Shown here in pieces: positions 36,201-48,855 of a DNA stretch of 64,000 nucleotides. The position numbers were made by a program, and so were the translations under genes. The notes under the pieces were generated by a model. It did no database searches, had not been told where the DNA came from, and was given only the letters and a program-made list of their open reading frames with translations. This stretch comes from Vanilla planifolia (taxonomy: Eukaryota; Streptophyta; Magnoliopsida; Asparagales; Orchidaceae): positions 605,487-669,486 of the forward strand of contig JAIUJO010000084.1 in the NCBI GenBank assembly GCA_023846275.1. Direction: 5' to 3'. Every line of letters begins with the position of its first letter. The stretch's first letter is position 1.

Positions 36201-39200
36201 TAAGCTAGGTGAGAGTAGAGTAGAGCATAGTAGAGTAGTGCAGAGTAGAGTAAAGAAGAACAGAGCAGAGCATAATAGAGCAAAGTAGAGTAGAGCAAAG
36301 CAAAACAGAGCGAAGTAGTATAGAGTAGAGCAAAAAAGAGTAGAGCTAAGCAAGCAGAGTAGAGTAGAGTTAGGCTAGGCTAGGCTAGTAGACCTCGGCT
36401 TGGCTAGGCTAGGCTAGGTAAGAGTAGAGTAGAGCAAGGTTAGGCTAGGCTAAGTTAGAGTCGAGTGAAGTAGAGTAGAGTAGAGTATGACAGATTCTAG
36501 TATAGTGGAGTAGAGTACAACTAGGTTAGGTAAGGCTAGTTTAGGTTATGATAGGCTAGGCTAGGCTAGGCTAGAGTAGAGTAGAGTAGAGTAGAGTAGA
36601 GTAGAGCTTGGATAGGCTAGGCTATGTAGGGCAGAGTAGAGTAGAGTTGAGTGTAACATTGCAGAGAAGAGTAGAGTAAAGCAGAGCAGAATAGAGCAGA
36701 GCAGAGCAAAGTAGAGTGGAGTAGAGAAGAGCAGAGTAGAGTAGAGTTGAGCTGAGTAAAATAGAGTAGAGCAGAGCATAGTAGAGTTGAGTTGAGCTTG
36801 GTTAGGCTAAGCGAGGCTAGGGTAGGCTAGGTTAGAGTAGAGTAGAGTAAAGTAGAATATAGTAGAGTAAAATAGAGTAGAGTAGAGTAGTATAGAGTTT
36901 TGTACAGTTGAGTAGAGTAGAGTAGAGTTTAGTAAAGCTAGGTTAGGCCAGGCTAGGCTATGTTAGGCTAGGCCAAAATAGAATAGAGAAGAGTAAAGTA
37001 GAGTGTAGTAGAGTGGAGTAGAGTATTGTATATTATAGTAGAATAGAGTAAAGTAAACCTAGGTTAGGCTAGGTAAGGCTAGATTACAATAGAGTTGAGT
37101 AGAGTAGAGTAGAGAAGAGTAGATTAGAGTAGATCAAGGTAGAGCTAGGTTTAGCAAGGGTAGGCTAGGTTAGAGTGGAGCTAGGTTTGACTAGGTAAGG
37201 CTAGGCTAAGTTAGAGTAAGGTAGAGTAGAGTAAAGTAGAGTAGAGCTAGGTTAGGCTAGACGATGCTAGGGTAGGCGAGGCTAGGCCATAGTAGAGTAG
37301 GGTAGAGTAGAGTATAGCAGTGTAGAGTAAAGTAGAGTAGAGTTAGGTTAGGTAAGGCTAGGATAGGCTATGCTAAATGAGGCTAGATTAGAGTGCAATA
37401 AAGTAGAGTAGAGTAGAGTTGAGCAGAGTAGTGTAGAGTAGAGTAGGGCAAAGTAGAGCTGAATAGAGAAGATCAGGGCAGAGCAAAGTAGTGCAAAGTA
37501 GAGCAAAGCTGAGCAGAGCAGGGCTAGGTTAGGCTAGGCAAGCTTAGGCTAAGCTAGAGTAGAGTATAGTAGGGAAGAGTATACTAAAGTAGAGCTAGGT
37601 TGGGCTAGGCTAAACTTTTCAAGGTTTGAGTCATGTAAGGTAGAGTAATGTAGAGTAGAATATAGGAGAGTAGAGTAAAGTATAGTTAGGTTAAGCAAGG
37701 TGAGGCTAAGTTATGCCAGAGTAGAGTAGATTAGAGTTGAATAGAATAGTGCAGAGTGGAGCAGAGTAGAGTAGAGCAAAGCAGAGTAGAGCAGCGTGGA
37801 GAAGAGTATAGGAGAGTAGAGTAGAGTATAGCAGAGTGGAGTATAGTAGAACAGAGTAGAACGAGTTTAGGCTAGGGTAGGTTAGGCAAGGTGAGGCTTG
37901 AGCAGAGTAGAGTAGAGCTTGGTTAGGCTATGATAGGTTAGGCTAGGCTAGAGTAGAGTAGAGAAGAGTAGAGTAAAGCAAAGTAGAGTAGAGTAGACTA
38001 GAGTAGAGTAGAGTAGAGTAGAGTAGAGTGGAGCAGAGTAGAGCAGAGCAGAGTAGAGAAGAGTATAGCTAGGTTAGGCAAGGTTAGGCTAGGCTAAGTA
38101 AGGCTAGACTATAATAGAGTAGAGCAAGGTTAGGTTAGGGTAGGCTAGGCTAGGATAGAGTTGAATAGAGTAGAATAGATAAGAGTAGAGTAGTGTAGAG
38201 TAGAGTGGAGTAGAGTTAGGTTATGAAATGCTTGGCTAAGCTAAGTTAGGCTACGATAGGCTAGGCTAGGCTAGGCTAGAGTAGAGTAGAGCTAGGTTAG
38301 GATTGTTAGGCTAAGCTAGGTTATAGTATAATAGAGTAGATTAGAGGAGAGCAGAGCAGAGCAGAGCTAAGTTAGGGTAGGTATCGAGGCCAGGCTAAGC
38401 TAAAGTAAAGTAGAGTAGAGCATGCTTAAGCTAGGCTAAGATAGGTAAGGTTAGAGTAGAGTAGAATGGAGTAGAGCTAGGTTAGGCGAGGCTAGGTTAG
38501 GCTAGTAAGAGTAGAGTAGAATAGAGTAGAGTAGAGCAGAGCAGAGTATAGCTGAGTAGAGTAGAGCCGATTAGGCAACGGTAAAGTAGAGTAGAGCAGA
38601 GCAGAACGAAGAAGAACATAGCATAGCAAAGTGAAGTAGAGCATAGCGGAGAAGGGCTGAGCAGAGTAGAGCAGAGTAGAGCTTAGTAGAGCTGTGTAGA
38701 GTAGAGCTGAGCAGAGTAAAGTAAGGTTAGGCTAGGCTAGGCTAGGTTATAGTAGAATAGAGTAAAGTAGAGTATAGTAGAGCAGAGTAGAGTAGATGAG
38801 GTTAGGCGAGGCTGGGCTGGGTTAGGTTAGAGTAAGCTCGACTAAGATAGGCTAAGCTAGGCTAGACAAGAGTAGAGGAGAGTAGAGCAGTGTAGAGTAG
38901 AGCTTGGTTAGTCTAGAAAAGGCTAGAGTACAATACAATAGATTGGAGTAGAGTATAGCAGAGCAGAGTAGAGCAAAGTAGAGTGGAGTAGAATAGAGTA
39001 GAGTAAGGTAGAGCAAAGCAAAGAAGAGCAAAGAAGAGCTAGGTTAGGCTCGGTTAGGCTAGAGTAAAGTAGGGTAGAGAAGAGCTAAGTTAAGCTAGGC
39101 TAAGTTAGGTTAGGTTAGAGTAGGGTAGAGTAGAGTAGAGTAGAGTACAGTAGAGTACAGTATAGTAGAGTATCGTAGTCTAGAGTATAGTAGAGTGAAG

Positions 39201-41808
39201 TAGAGCTAGGTTAGGTTAGGCTAGGCTATGCAAAGTAGAGTAAAGTAGAGAAGAGTAGAGCAGAGCAAAATGGAGTGGAGCATTGCAGAGTAGATCAGAG
39301 TAGAGTAGAGCACAGAAGAGCAGAGTTAAGTCATACTAGGCCAGGATAAGCCAGGCTATGCTAGACTAGGTTAGGCTATAGTATAGTATAGTAGAGTAGA
39401 GTAGCGAAAAGCAGAACAAGGCAATAAAATGTAGAGGAGAGCATAGCAGAGTAGAGTAGAGCTTGGTTATGATATGATAGGCTAGGCTAGGTTAGAGTAG
39501 AGTAGAGTAAGGTAGAGCAAGGTTAGTGTAGGTTAGGCTAGTCTAAGATTAAGTAGACTAGAGTAGAGTAGAGTAGAGTATAATATAATAGAGTAGAGTA
39601 GAATAACATAGAGTAGAGCTAAGTTAGGCTAGGCTAGGCTAGGGTAAGCTTAGCTAGTCTAGGCTAGGCTAGAGTGGAGAAGAGTAGAGTAGAGTAGAGT
39701 AGAGTAGAGTAGAGCTAAGTTAAGCTAAGTTAGGCTAGAGTATAGTTGAGTAAGGTAGAGTAGAGTAGAATAAAGTACAGTAGAGTAGAGAGGAGTAGAG
39801 ATAGTAGAGCATAGAAGAGTAAATGAGAGTAGGGAAGAGTAGAGAAGAGTAGAGTAGAGTAGTGTAGAGCAAAGCAGAGCAGAGTAGAGTATCGCAAAAC
39901 AGAGCAGAGCTAGGTTAGGCTAGGATAGATTAGGGTAGTGTAGAGTAGAGAAGAGTTAGGTCTGGCTAGGCTCAACAAAGCTAGGATATAATAGGATAGA
40001 GTATAGTATAGTAGAGTAGAGTAGAGGAGAGTAGAGTAGAGTAGAGCAAAGTAACGAAGAGAAGAGTAGAGTATAGTAAAGTAGAGTATAACAGAGTAGA
40101 ATAGAGTAGAGAAAAGTACAGTAGAGAAGAGAGGGTAGAGCAATGTAGAGCAGAGTGAGGTTATGCTAGGCTAGGCTATGTTATGCTAGGTTAAGCTAGG
40201 CTAGAGTAGAGTAAAGCCAAGTAGAGTAGAGCAGAGTAGAGTAAGGTAGAGTAGAGTAGAGTAGACAAGTGTAGAGGTAGGTTAGGCAAGATTAGGCTAG
40301 GCTAAGCTTGGCTTGGCTAGGCTAGAATAATGTAGAGTACAGTAGAGTGGAGTAGAGCAAAGTAGAGCGAAGCAGAGTAGAGCAGAGCATAACAGTGTAG
40401 AGTAGTGCTAAGTAGAGTAAGGTTAGCTAAGCTAGGTTAGGCTAAGTAAGGCTAGGCTAGGCTAGGCTAAGTTAAGCTAGAGTAGAATAGAGTAGAGTAG
40501 AGCTAAGTTAGCTAGGCTAGGTTAGAGTTGTGTAGAGTATATTAGAGTAAGGTTAGCCTAGGCTAGGCCAGTGTAGAGCAGAGTAGAGTATAGCAGTGCA
40601 AAGTAAATCAAAGTAAAGTAGAGTAGAGCAGAGTAGAGAAGAGAAAAGTAGAGCAGAGTAGTGCAAAGTAGAAAAGAGCAGAGAAGAGTAGAGCAGTGCA
40701 GGCTAGAGTAAAGCAAAGCAGACTAGAGCTAAGTTAAACTAAGCTTAGCTAGGCTAGGCTAGGTTAGAGTTAAGAAGATTAGAGTGGGGTAGAGTTCAGT
40801 AGAGTATAGTGTAGTAGAGTAGAGTAGAGTAAAGCTAGGTTAATCTCGATTAAGTAGAGGTATGCTTGACTAGGCTAGAGTAAAGTAGAGTAGAGTAGAG
40901 TGGAGTAGAGTAGAGCTCGATTAGGCTAGGTTAGGCATGGCTAGGCTAGGCGAGAGTAGAGCAGAGCAGAGCAAAAGAGAGAAGGATAGGGTAGAGTAGA
41001 GTAGAATAGAGAAGAGTAGAGCAGAGATGAGCAGTGCAGAGTAGAGCTAGGTTGAGCTAACCTAAGTAAGGTTAAGCTAGCTAGAGTAGAGTAGAGTATA
41101 ATAGAATAGAGTAGGGAAGAGTTGAGTAGAGTTGAGTAGAGTAGAGTAGAGAAAAGAAAAGTAGAGTAGAGCAGAGTAAAGCAGAATAAAGCAGAGCAGA
41201 GTAGAGTAGAGCAGAGTAAAGTAGAGTAGAGCATAGTAGAGCTAGGTTAGGCTAGGCAAGGCTAGGCTAGAGTAGCATAGAGTAGAGTAGTGTAGATCTA
41301 AGTTAGGCTAAGTTACGCTAGGCTAGGCTAGGAGAGAGTAGAGTAGAGTTGAGTAGAGTAGAGTAGAGTAGAGTAGATTAGAGCATAATAGAGTTGAGGG
41401 TAGAAAAGGAGAGGAGAGCAGAGCATAGTAGAGCAGAGCAAAGAAACAGAGTAGATTAATGTATAGTAGAGTAGAGAAGAGCAGAGTAGAGCAATACAGA
41501 GTGAAGCAGAGTAGAGTAAAGTAGAGAAGAGCGATGACAGGCTAGGGTAGGCTTGGCTAGTGCAGAGTACAGTGGAGTAGAGTAGAGTAGAGCTAAGTTA
41601 GTGAAGGCTAGGATAGGGTAGGCTAGGCTAGGCAAGGCTAGAGTAGAGTAGAGAAGAGTAAAGCTAGATTAGGCTAGCTAGGCAAGGCTAGAGTAGATTA
41701 GAGTTGTGTAGTGTATATTAGAATATGGTAGAGTAGAGTAGAGTTGAGTGGAGTAAAGAATAGTAAAGTAGAGTGGAGTAAAGTAGAGTAGAGTAGAGTG
41801 GAGTAGTC

Positions 41809-41890
41809 GAGAGGAGAGGAGAGGAGAGGTGAGGAGAGGAGAGGAGAGTAGGGTTGAAGAGAGGAGAAGGGAGGAGAGGAGAGGAGAGTA
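41809..41890 (+). repeat. GAGGA homopurine tract
   Basis: About 80 bases are almost all A and G on the + strand, built from GAGGA/GAGAG units with only a handful of Ts. The matching position in the distal copy of the duplicated segment has the same type of tract. Such mirror-like purine stretches can form triple-stranded DNA; that is a general property and not something shown here. Confidence 0.9.
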
Positions 41891-43023
41891 GAGTAGAGTA
41901 GAGTAGAGAAAAATAGAGCATAACAAAGAAGAGCAGAGTAGAATAGAGTAGAGTGGAGTAGAGCAGACAAAAGAAAAGCAGAGAAGAGCATAGTAGGGTA
42001 GAGGAGTGTAGAGTAGAGTAGAGAAAAATAGAGCATTATAGAGTAGAGCAAAGGAGAGAGGAGCAGAGTAGTGCTAAGTGAGGCTAGGCTAGGCTAGGCT
42101 CGAGTAGAGTAGAGTAGAGTAGAGCAGAGTAGAGTAGAGTAGAGTAGAGTGGAGTAGAGCAGAGCTAGGTTAGGCTAGGCTAGGTTAGAGTATAGTAGAG
42201 TAGAGTTGTAGTGTAGAGCAGAGTAAAAAAGAGGGGTAAAGTAGAGTAGGGCATAATAGAGTAAAGTAGAAAAAAACAAAGCAAAGTAGACCAGAGCAAA
42301 GAAAAGCATAGTAGAGCTTGGTTAGTTTAAGCTATGCTTGGCAAGGCTTGGTTAGAGTAGATTTGGGTAGAGTAGAGTAGAGTATAGTAGAGTAGAGTAG
42401 AGTAAAGTAGATAAGAGTTGAGTATAGTATAATAAGGTGGAGTAGAGTAGAGTAGAGCTAGGTTAGACTTTGTTAGGTTTGGCTATGGTAGGCTAGGCTA
42501 GGTTATGCTAAGCTAGAGTAGATTAGAGTAGAGTTAGGTTAGGCTAGGCTAGGTTAAGCTAGGCTAGGCTAGGCTAGAATAATAGAGTAGATTAGAGCAT
42601 AGCAGAGCAGAGTAGAGCAGAGTAAAGTAGAGTAGAGCAACATAGAGTAGAGCTATGTTAGGTTAGGCCAGGCAAGACAAGGCTATGCAAGGCTAGTATA
42701 GAGTAGAGTAGAAGAGAGTAGAGTAGACCACGATTAGGCTAGGCAAAGCTAGATTAGAGTATAGTAAAGTAGACTAGAGTATTATAGAGTAGAGTAGAGT
42801 AGAGTAAAGTAGAGTTGAGCTAGGTTACGCTAGGCTAGACTAGAGTATTAGGCGAGTGTCGGTTTTGGTAGGCTAGAGTTTAGTAGAGTAGAGTAGAGTA
42901 GAGCCAGGTTTTGCTAGGCTATGTTATTGTAGGCTAGGCTAGTGTAGAGTGGAGTAGTGTAGAGTAAAGAAGTGTTGTGTAGAGTAGAGTAGAGTAGAGT
43001 AGTGTAAAGTTGAGTAGAGTAGA

Positions 43024-43052
43024 GTTGAGGAAAGGAGAGGAGAGGAGAGAAG
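43024..43052 (+). repeat. Short GAGGA homopurine tract
   Basis: A tract of about 29 bases of A and G lies in the satellite. Its counterpart in the distal duplicated copy is at about 50253-50268 and is shorter. Confidence 0.8.
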
Positions 43053-46000
43053 TGTAGAGTAGAGCAAAGGAAAGAAGAATAGAGCAGAGTAGAAAAGCAG
43101 AGCAGAGCAATGCATAATAGAGTAGAGTAGAGTAAAGCAGAGAAGAGTGCTGTAGAGTAGAGCAGAAAAGAGTGGTGCAGAGTAGAACTAAGTTATTCTA
43201 TGCAAGGCTAGGCTAGGGTAGAGTAGAGTATAGTAGAGTATAGCTTAGGTAGACTAAGCTAGGCTAGACTAGAGTAGAGTATAGTAGAAAATAGTAGAGT
43301 AGAGCTAGATTAGGTAAGGCTAGGCTTGGTTAAGCTAGAGTAGAGTAGAGTAGAGTAGAATAGAATAGAGTAGAGTAGAGTAGAGTAGAGTAGAGTGGAG
43401 TCAAGTAGAGTAGAGTAAAGTAGAGTAGAGTAGAGTAGAGCAGAGTAGAGCCAAGAAGTGTATAACAAAGTAGAGCAGAGTAAAGTAGAAAAGAGTAGGA
43501 CAAAGCAGAGAAAAGTAAAGTAGAGTAGAGAAGAGCATAGTAATACAGAGTAGAGTAGAGCAAAGTAGAGTAGGGAAGAGCATAATGGAGTAGAGAATAG
43601 TAGAGCAGAGTAGAGAAAAGCTGAGCGAATTAGAGTAGAGCAAAGTAAGGAAGACTAGAGTAGAGAAAAGCTAGGTTAGGCTAAGAAAAGCTAGGCTAAC
43701 TTAGGCTAGAATAGAGTAGAGTTGAGTAGAGTATAGTAGAGTAGAGTAGAGTAGAGCTAAGTTTGGCTAGGCTAAGCTAGAGTAAGGTAGAGCATAGTAG
43801 AATAATGTAGAGCAAAGTAGAGCAGAGCAGAGCAAAGCAAAGTAGAATAGAGCTGAGCAGAGTAGAGCATAGCTAGATTTGGCAAGGCTAAAGTAGAGTA
43901 GAATAGAGTAAAATAGTATAAAGTAGAGTAGGACAAGGTTTGGTAAGGCTAGGCTAGGCTAAGTTAGAGTAGAGTAGAGTAGAGTAGAGTAGATTAGAGT
44001 ATAGTTGAGTAGAGTAGAGTAAAGAAGAGTAGAGCTGGATTAGGCTAGGTTAGGCTTGTTTATGGTATGCTATGTTAGGCAAGGGTAAGCTAGGCTAGGC
44101 TAGAGTTGAGTAGAGTAGAGTAAAATAGAGTAGAGTAGAGTAGAGTAGAGCTTGTTTAGGCTGGGAGGCGAGGATAAACTATGCTAGAGTAGAGTAAAGT
44201 ATAGTATAGTATAATAGAGTAGAGTTGAGTAGGCAAGGTTAAGCTAGGGTAGGCTAGGTTATGCAAAGCTAGAGTAGAGAAGAGAAGAGTAGAGTAGAGT
44301 AGAGTATAGTAGAGTATAGTAGATTAGAGTAGAGTAGAGCTAGGTTAGGCTACACTAGGCTAGAGTATAGTAGAGCAGAATAGACTTGGGAGAGTAGAGC
44401 ATAGCTGAGTATAGTAGAGTATAGCAGAGTAGTGCAGAGTTGAGTAGAGCTAGGTTTAGCTACGCTAGGCTAGGCTAGAGTAGAGTAGAGCAAAGTATAG
44501 TAGTGCTATGTTTGACTAGGCTAGTATAAGTTAAGTTAGAATAAAGTCGAGTAGATTTGAGTTGAGTAGAGTAGAGTAGAGATAGGTTGGGATAGCTTGG
44601 GCCAGGCTAGGTTAGAATAGGCTAGGCTAGGATGAGCTAGAGTAGAGTAGAGTAAAGTAGTGTAGAGTAGAATAGAGTTGAGTTAGGTTAGGCTAGGTTA
44701 TGCTAAACAAGACTAGAGTATAGTAGAGTGGAGTGGAGTAGAGCACAGTAGAGCAAAGCAAAGTAGAGTAAAATAGAGCATAAAAGAGTAGAGCAAAGCA
44801 GAGTAGAGCACAGCTTGGTTGGTTAAGGCTAGGCTAGAGTAGAGTGGAGTATAGTGTTGAGTAGAGTAGAGTACAGCTAGGTTGGGCTAGTTTGAGTAGA
44901 GTAGAGTAGAGTAGAGTAGAGGGGAGTAGAGTAGAGTATAGCTATGTTAGGCTAGGTTAGGGCAGGCTAGGCAAGGGTATTGTAAAGTAAAGTAAAGTAA
45001 AGTAGAGTAGAGAACAGCCAAGTAGTGTATAGTAAAGTAAAGTAAAGCAAGGTTAAGCAAAGCGCTATGCCAGAGTGGGGTAGAGTAAAGTGGAGCAGAG
45101 TAGAGTAGAGTAGAGCAGAGTTGAGCAGAGCAGAGAAGAGTAGAGTAAAGAAGAACAGAGCAGAGTCGTGCAGAGTGGAGTAAAACAGTAGAGCAGAGCT
45201 AGGTTAGGCTAGGGTAGACTAGGCTTAGAGAGGTTAGAGTAGAGTCGAGTAAAGCTAGGTCAAGCTATGCTAGGCTAAGCTAGTTAGTGTAGAGCAGAGA
45301 AGAGTAGAGTAAAGTAGAGTAGAGTAGAGTAGAACAAAATAGTATAGAGTAGAGTAGAGCATAGTAGAGTAGAATAAAGCTAGATTAGGCAAGGCTAGGC
45401 TAGGGTAAGGCTAGACTACAGTATTGTAGAACTCGATTAGCTTAGGCAAAGCTAGGCTAGGATAGAGTAGAGTAGAGTAGAGTTTGAGTAGACTAGAGAA
45501 GAGTAGAGTAGTATAGAGTAGATTAGAGTAGAGCTAGGTTAGGCTAGGCTAGCCTAACTTAAGCTAGGATAGGGTAGGCTAGGTTAAGCTAGAATAGAAT
45601 AGAGTATAGTAGAGCTATGTTGATTAAAGTAGGGTAGATCTAGGTTAGGCTTGACTAGTTTAAGCTATGTTAGAGTATAATAGAGTAGAGTACAATAGAG
45701 TAGAGAAGAGCAGAGCATAATAGAGTAGAGAATACATGAGTAGAGTAGAGCAGAGTGGAGAAAAGCAGAGCAGAGAAGTGTATAGCAATGCTAGGTTTGG
45801 CTAGTCCAAGCTAGAGTAGAGTATAATAGAGTTGACCATGGTTATGCTAGGTTAGGCCAAGTGAGGTTAGAGTAGAGTAGAGTAGAGGTAGGTTAGGCTA
45901 GGATATGCTATGCTAGGCTAGGCAAGAGTAGCATAGAGTAGATTAGAGTAGAGTATAGTATAGTAGAGTAGAGCTCGATTAGGCTAAGCTAGGCTAGAGT

Positions 46001-46280
46001 AGAGTAATGTAGAGCAGAGGAGGATAGAGTTGAGTATAGTAGAGTAGAGTGGAGCATAGTAGAGTAGAGTAGAGTAGAGAATAACAGAGTAGAGTAGAGT
46101 AGAGTAGAGCTAGTTTATGCTAAGCTTGGGTAGGCTAAGTTAGGCTAAGATAGGCTAGATTAGGTTATGCTAGGCTAGAGTAGAGTTGAGTAAAGTAGAG
46201 TAGAGAAGAGTAGAGCAAAGGAGAGTAGAGGAGAGTAAAGAAAGTAGAGTAGAGTAGAGTAGAGTAAAGTAGAGTAAAAC

Positions 46281-46312
46281 TATGTTAGGCTAACGTAATC
46301 TAGCCTAACATA
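46281..46312. repeat. Perfect 12-bp inverted repeat with 8-base loop
   Basis: TATGTTAGGCTA (46281-46292) is followed by ACGTAATC and then the exact reverse complement TAGCCTAACATA (46301-46312). The left arm is an ordinary cassette and the right arm is a cassette in reverse orientation, after which the array resumes in the usual direction. It is the cleanest reversal I saw in the window. Confidence 0.95.
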
Positions 46313-48761
46313 GAGTAGAGTAGAGTGAAGTAGAGTAGAGTAGGGTAGAGTAGAGTAGAGAAAAATAGAACATAGCAGAGCAAAACAAATTTTAGCTAGG
46401 TTAGGCTAGGCAAGACTATAGTAGAGTAGAGTAGAACTGTGTTATGCTAAGCTAGGCTAGGTTAGTCTTGGCTAAGCTAAGCTAGGCTAGAGTGTAATAG
46501 AGTAATGTAGAGTAGAGTATAGGTTAGTTAAAGCAAGAATATGCTAGGTTAAAGTATAATAGAGTTGAGTAGAGTAGAGTAGAGAAGAGTAGAGCAGAGC
46601 ATAGTATAGTAAAGTAGAGTAGAGAAGAGGAGAATAGAGATGAATAGAGTGGAGTAGAGACGAGTAGTACAACAAAAAGAAGAGTAGGGCATAGCAAAGT
46701 AGAGTAGAGCTTGGCTAGGCTAGGCTAGAGTAGAGTTTACTAGGGTGGTAGGTTAGCTAGGCTAAATTAGGGTAGGTTAGAGTAGAGTAGAGCTAGGTTA
46801 AGCTAGGGTAAGCTAGGCTAGGCTAGGCAAGAGTTGAGTAGAGTAGAGTAGGGTATAGTAGAGCTCAATTAGGCTAGGTTAGGATAGGCTAGGCTAGAGC
46901 CGAGTAGAGTAGAGTTGAGTAGAGAAAAGAAGAGCAAAGTAGAGTAGAGTAGAGCAGAGAAGAGCAAAGTAGAGTAGAATAGAATAGAGTAAAGTAGTGT
47001 AGAGTAGAACAGAGTAGAGTAGAGCAGAGTAGAGTAGAGCTAAGTCAACCTAAGCTATGGTAGGCTAGGCTTGGTTATAGTTGAGAAGAGTAGAGTAGAG
47101 TAAAATAGGATAAAGTAGAGTATATAATATAGTATAGTATAGTATAATAGAGTAGAGTAGAGTAGAGTAGAGCTAGGTTAATCTTGGCTCGGTAGGGCTA
47201 GGCTAGGTTATGCAAAGCTAGGCTAGAATAGGGTAGAGTAGAGTAGAGTAAAGCTTGATTAGGCAAGCTATTGGCTCAGCTAGGCGAGAGTCGAGTATAG
47301 TGGAGTAGAGAAGAGCAGAGCAGAGAAGAGCAGAGTAGAGTAGTTAAGAATAGGGTAGAATCGAGAAGAGCAGAATAGAGCATAGTATAGAAAAGATTAG
47401 TAGAGTAGAGTGGAGTAGAATAAAGCTAGGTTAGGGTAACCTAGGCAAGGTTATGCTAGCCAAGACAAGGTTAGGCTAGGTTAGAGTAAAGTAAAGTAAA
47501 GTAGGGTAGAGTTGAGTTGTGTTGAGTGGAGTCAAGTAGAGAAGAGCAAAGCAGACTAGAACAGAGTGGAGCAGAATAGAGTAGAGTATAGCAGAGTAGA
47601 GTAGAGTAAAGTAAAGTAGAGTTAGGTTAGGCTAAGCTAGGCTATGGTAGGTTAGGAGAGGATAGTTAGATTTAAGTAGAGTGGAATAGAGTAGAGTAGA
47701 GTATAATATAGTAGAGTAGAGTAGAGTTGAGCTAAGTTAGTCTAGGCTAGGTAGTGCTAGGTAAGGCTAGGATTGGTTAGGTTAGGCTAGACTAGAGAAG
47801 AGTAGAGCTAAATTAGGTTAAGCTAGGCTAGGCAAGGCAAAAGTAGAGTAGAGTAGAGAAGAGTAGAGTAGAGTAGAACATAGCATAACAGAGCAGAGCA
47901 GAGAAAAGTGGAACAAAGTAGAGTAGGGTAGAGTAGAGTAAAACAGAGCATAACAGAGAAGAGAAGAGCAAAGATAAGCTAGGCTAAGCTAAGCTAGACT
48001 ACACTAGGCTAGGCTAGGCTAGAGTGGAGTAGAGTCGAGTGGAGCAGAGAAATAAAAAGTAGAGTAGAGCTAGATTAGGCTAGGCTAGGCTAGGCTGGGC
48101 AATGCAAAGCTAGGCTAGGTTAAAGCAGAGTAGAGTGAGGTAGAGCTAAGTTAGGCTAGGCTAGGTTATTATAGAGTAGAGTAGAGTAAATTAAAGTATA
48201 GTAGAGTAGAGCAAAGCTTGGTTATGCTAGGTTAGGTTAGAGTATAATAGAGCATAACAGAGTAGAGTAGAGTAGAGTAGAGCAAAGCAGAGCGAACCAA
48301 AGTAGAGCAAAGTTTTGCTAGGCTAGGCTAGAGTAGAGTAGAGCAGAGTAGAGTAGAGCTAGGTTCAACTAGGTTAGGCTATGCTAAGTTAGAGTATAAT
48401 GGAGTAGATTTGAGTAGGGTAGAGTAATGTAGAATAGAGCTAAGTTAGGCTATGTATGGTAGGGTAGGCTATACTAGGCTTGAGTAGAGTATAATAGAGT
48501 TGAGTAGAGTAGAGTAAAGTGGAGCTAGGTTAGGTTAGGCTAGGCTAAGATATGCTAAATGAGGTAGAGTAGAGTACAATAGAGTTAAGTAGTGTAGAGT
48601 TGAGTAGAGTAGAGTAGAGCAGAGAAGAGTAGAGTTGAGTAGAGTAGAGCTTGATTAGGATAGCTTAGGTAAGATTAGAGTAGAGTAGAGTAGTGTATAG
48701 TAGAATATAGTAGAGTAGAGTAGAGTGGAGTGGAGTAATACATAGTAGACTAGAGTGGAAT

Positions 48762-48855
48762 AGAGGAAAGGAGAGGAGAGGAGATCAGAGGAGAGGAGAA
48801 GAGAGGAGAGGAGAGGAGAGTAGAGGAGAGGAGAAGAGAGGAGAGGAGAGGAGAG
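48762..48855 (+). repeat. GAGGA homopurine tract
   Basis: This is about 94 bases of GAGGA/GAGAG units, nearly all purine, and the longest such tract in the window. It occupies the same relative place as the tract at 41809-41890. Confidence 0.9.

Larger units (their letters stand above)
41660..44560 (+). repeat. Long duplicated segment, proximal copy
   Basis: This segment is collinear with 48648-51640. Shared rare words in order are a GAGGA purine tract, GAGAAAAATAGAGCATAACA (from 41906), GTTAGTTTAAGCTATGCTTG (about 42312), AGAAGAGAGTAGAGTAGACC (about 42710), AGTTATTCTATGCAAGG (43191), TTAGGTAGACTAAGCTAGG, GAGAAAAGCTAGGTTAGGCT, and TAGAGTTGAGTAGAG followed by TAAAATAGAG (44101). The offset grows from about 6966 to 7284 bp, so indels have accumulated since duplication. 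Edges are approximate. Confidence 0.85.
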
